From NCBI GenBank assembly GCA_945956975.1, contig CAMFKC010000115.1:1-7087 (forward strand): a stretch of DNA of 7,087 nt. Direction: 5' to 3'. A model generated the notes under the pieces. The model was given only the letters and a program-made list of their open reading frames with translations. It was not told where the DNA came from and ran no database searches. The DNA is from an uncultured Methylocystaceae bacterium (GTDB lineage Bacteria; Pseudomonadota; Alphaproteobacteria; Rhizobiales; Beijerinckiaceae). Position numbers and translations under genes: made by a program. Below are positions 5,509 to 7,087 of the stretch, piece after piece; position 1 is the stretch's first letter; each line of letters starts with the position of its first letter.

Positions 5509-5529
5509 GCGAGCCTGCGGGCTCGCTTT
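5509..5529 (+). terminator. Rho-independent terminator of the Hsp20-DUF1150 operon
   Basis: GCGAGCC (5509-5515) pairs perfectly with GGCTCGC (5520-5526) across a TGCG loop, followed by TTT. It lies 44 bases after the DUF1150 stop codon and directly before the convergent end of the penicillin-binding protein gene. The T-tract is short, which is usual in high-GC genomes. On the minus strand the hairpin is not followed by T, so it serves mainly the plus-strand operon. Confidence 0.6.
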
Positions 5530-5531
5530 CC

Positions 5532-7087
5532 TCACCCGCCGAACAGCTTCTCGAGGAAATTCTTTTCGCGCGGACCGCCATCTCGGGCGGCCGACCGTTC
5601 GCCGACGTCTTCCGGCGGCAGCAGGTCGTCGTCGGTGCGCGGCCTTGCGCTTCGGCCGAGTTGGACGGGTTGGCCGGACGCACGCGGCGCTGACGCCACA
5701 GGCGAGGCGCCCGGCGCCGCGGATGGGCCCGCGGGGTCCGGCCCGCGCGAGACCGGGATGGAGGCAGGCGGCGGCGGCAGGTTCACCGGTCGCCATGCCC
5801 CGCCCGGCAGGGACGCTGCCGGCTGTCCCTTGAGCGCGCTGCGCATGTACTTGCTCCACACGTCCACCGGCAGGTTGCCGCCCGAGGCATGCTTGGTCGG
5901 CGATGAATCGTCGTTGCCGAGCCAGACGCCGGTGACGAGCGCGCTCGTGTAGCCGACGAACCAGGCATCGCGGAAATCCTGGCTGGTGCCGGTCTTGCCG
6001 GCCGCCTGCCAGCCCGGCAAGGCCGCTTTCTTCGCCGTGCCGGTCTGGAGGGTTTCCTCCATCATCGTGTTCATCATCGCCACATATTGCGGCTCGATCA
6101 GACGCCCGTTCGACGAGCCGCGCCGCTGGTAGAGGAGCTTGCCGTCCGCTGTGCGCACGCGCGTGATGATGTGCGGCTGCACGCCGATTCCGCCGTTGGC
6201 GAAGGGCGCATAGGCCGTCACCAATTCCAGCGGCGTCACCTCGCTCGTGCCCAGCGCGATGGAGGCGTTGGGCTGCAATTCCGACTGGATGCCCAGCCGG
6301 TGGGCGGTCGAAACCACCGACTTCGGGCCCACCTCGAGGCCGAGCCGGACGGCGACCGTGTTCAGCGAGAGCGCGAGCGCATTGGTGAGCGTGACCGGCC
6401 CGAAATATTCGCGGCTGTAGTTCTCGGGCCGCCAGCCCTTCACGTTGATCGGCGCATCGTCGCGCACGGTTTCCGGCGTCAGTCCGCGTTCGAGCGCTGT
6501 CAGATAGACGAAGGGCTTGAAAGCGGAGCCCGGCTGCCGCTTGGCGGCGACCGCGCGATTGAACTGGCTTTCGGCATAATTGCGCCCGCCGACCAGAGCG
6601 CGGATTGCGCCATTCGGGTCCATCGAGACGAGGGCGCCCTGGCTGACGCCGAATTTTCCGCCTTTCTTGTCGAGTTCTTCAGTCAGCGCCTGTTCGGCCG
6701 CCTTTTGCATGTCGCCCTACAGAGTGGTGGTGACGACGAGGTCCTCGTCGATCGCGCCGACCGTGTCGCTCAGCGCGTCCATGACGTAATCGGCGGCGTA
6801 ATTGATCGACCCGCCGCCGCCATCGCGCTGCGCGGTGGCGGGCCGCGCCAGCGCGACTTTCGCCATGGCCTCGGTGATATGGCCTTCCTGCGCCATGGCC
6901 GTGATGACCTGCGCGGCGCGGTCCGCCGCACCTTCCGGGTTGCGGTTCGGAGCGAGCCGCGTCGGCGCCTTCATCAGCCCCGCCAGCACGGCCGCTTCGC
7001 CCAGCGTCGCCTGCCGCGCGCTATGGCCGAAATACCGCTGGCTCGCCGCCTCGACTCCATAGGCGCCGGAGCCGAAGTAGACGCGGT
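5532..7087 (-). pseudogene. Class A (1A family) penicillin-binding protein, 3' part, interrupted by an in-frame TAG
   Basis: The reading frame enters from the right edge and is one frame to the stop at 5532, except for a TAG at 6719-6717. Before it, 122 codons hold the end of the glycosyltransferase (GT51) domain, with YFGSGAYGVEAASQRYFG and EAAVLAGLMKAPTRLAPNRNP, then a linker ending VVTTTL. After it, numbering from the Met at 6710, comes the transpeptidase domain: SAFK (S62 nucleophile, K65), SLN (115-117) and KTG (229-231), followed by GNDD. A proline/alanine-rich tail ends in FLEKLFGG. Intact enzymes are inner-membrane, periplasm-facing, and both polymerise and crosslink peptidoglycan. 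The missing N-terminus lies outside the window. The stop falls between the two catalytic regions, so termination would leave no transpeptidase, and restart at 6710 would give a piece without a membrane anchor. All catalytic motifs are kept, which suggests a recent mutation or a sequence error. If it is an error, this is a normal gene. Confidence 0.85.
6717..6719 (-). other. Premature TAG codon inside the penicillin-binding protein frame
   Basis: The minus-strand codons read CTG TAG GGC GAC ATG, joining VVTTTL to GDMQKAAEQAL without any change of frame. Class A PBPs usually have a TT-L/I-D-P-x-LQ-like segment here. A single base change from CAG, GAG, AAG, TCG, TGG, TTG or a tyrosine codon would give TAG, so the original residue cannot be fixed from this sequence. 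Confidence 0.9.

Noticed and set aside
5465..5531. Shared bidirectional terminator for the DUF1150 and PBP genes
   Set aside because: The hairpin at 5509-5526 has a T-tract only on the plus-strand side; on the minus strand it is followed by AGTCC, so a terminator for the PBP gene is not supported.
1..7087. CRISPR arrays, tRNA or rRNA genes, transposase genes, phage or toxin-antitoxin genes
   Set aside because: No regularly spaced direct repeats, tRNA-like cloverleaf, rRNA sequence or transposase/integrase motifs were seen on either strand.

Overview
The window is GC-rich DNA with tightly packed genes. It most likely comes from an alphaproteobacterium: it carries a Caulobacter/Sphingomonas-type ceramide gene set, an Hsp20 gene followed by a DUF1150 gene (a typical alphaproteobacterial pair), and a class A penicillin-binding protein with the proline-rich tail and FLEKLFGG-like end common in that class. 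No genus can be named from the sequence alone.

Layout. Positions 1-42 may hold the last codons of a gene entering from the left. Positions 61-155 hold a nested inverted repeat of the dispersed intergenic type. From 4551 down to 188, on the minus strand, lie four genes: a serine palmitoyltransferase-like PLP enzyme (spt), a GNAT-fold protein resembling bacterial ceramide synthase (bcerS), a DES1-like sphingolipid delta-4 desaturase, and an FA2H/Scs7-like di-iron fatty acid hydroxylase. Divergent from spt, on the plus strand, are a small heat-shock protein (4743-5171) and an 81-residue DUF1150 protein (5219-5464), ending at a hairpin terminator (5509-5529). On the minus strand from the right edge to 5532 is the 3' part of a class A (1A family) penicillin-binding protein, interrupted by an in-frame TAG at 6717-6719.

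How the genes fit together. The minus-strand cluster reads as a sphingolipid pathway. Spt would condense an acyl thioester with serine. The GNAT protein would N-acylate the sphingoid intermediate. The desaturase and hydroxylase would then decorate the ceramide with a trans-4 double bond and a hydroxyl group, as in eukaryotic ceramides. The keto-reductase and the dedicated acyl carrier protein expected in such a pathway are not in this window. Pairing bacterial-type synthesis genes with eukaryote-like tailoring enzymes is the most interesting content here.

Regulation. The Hsp20 gene has a near-consensus heat-shock sigma factor (RpoH) promoter, CTTGAA-N14-GCCCATAT. Its short GC-rich leader can fold so that the Shine-Dalgarno sequence sits in a hairpin containing a G-G mismatch, which suggests an RNA thermometer.
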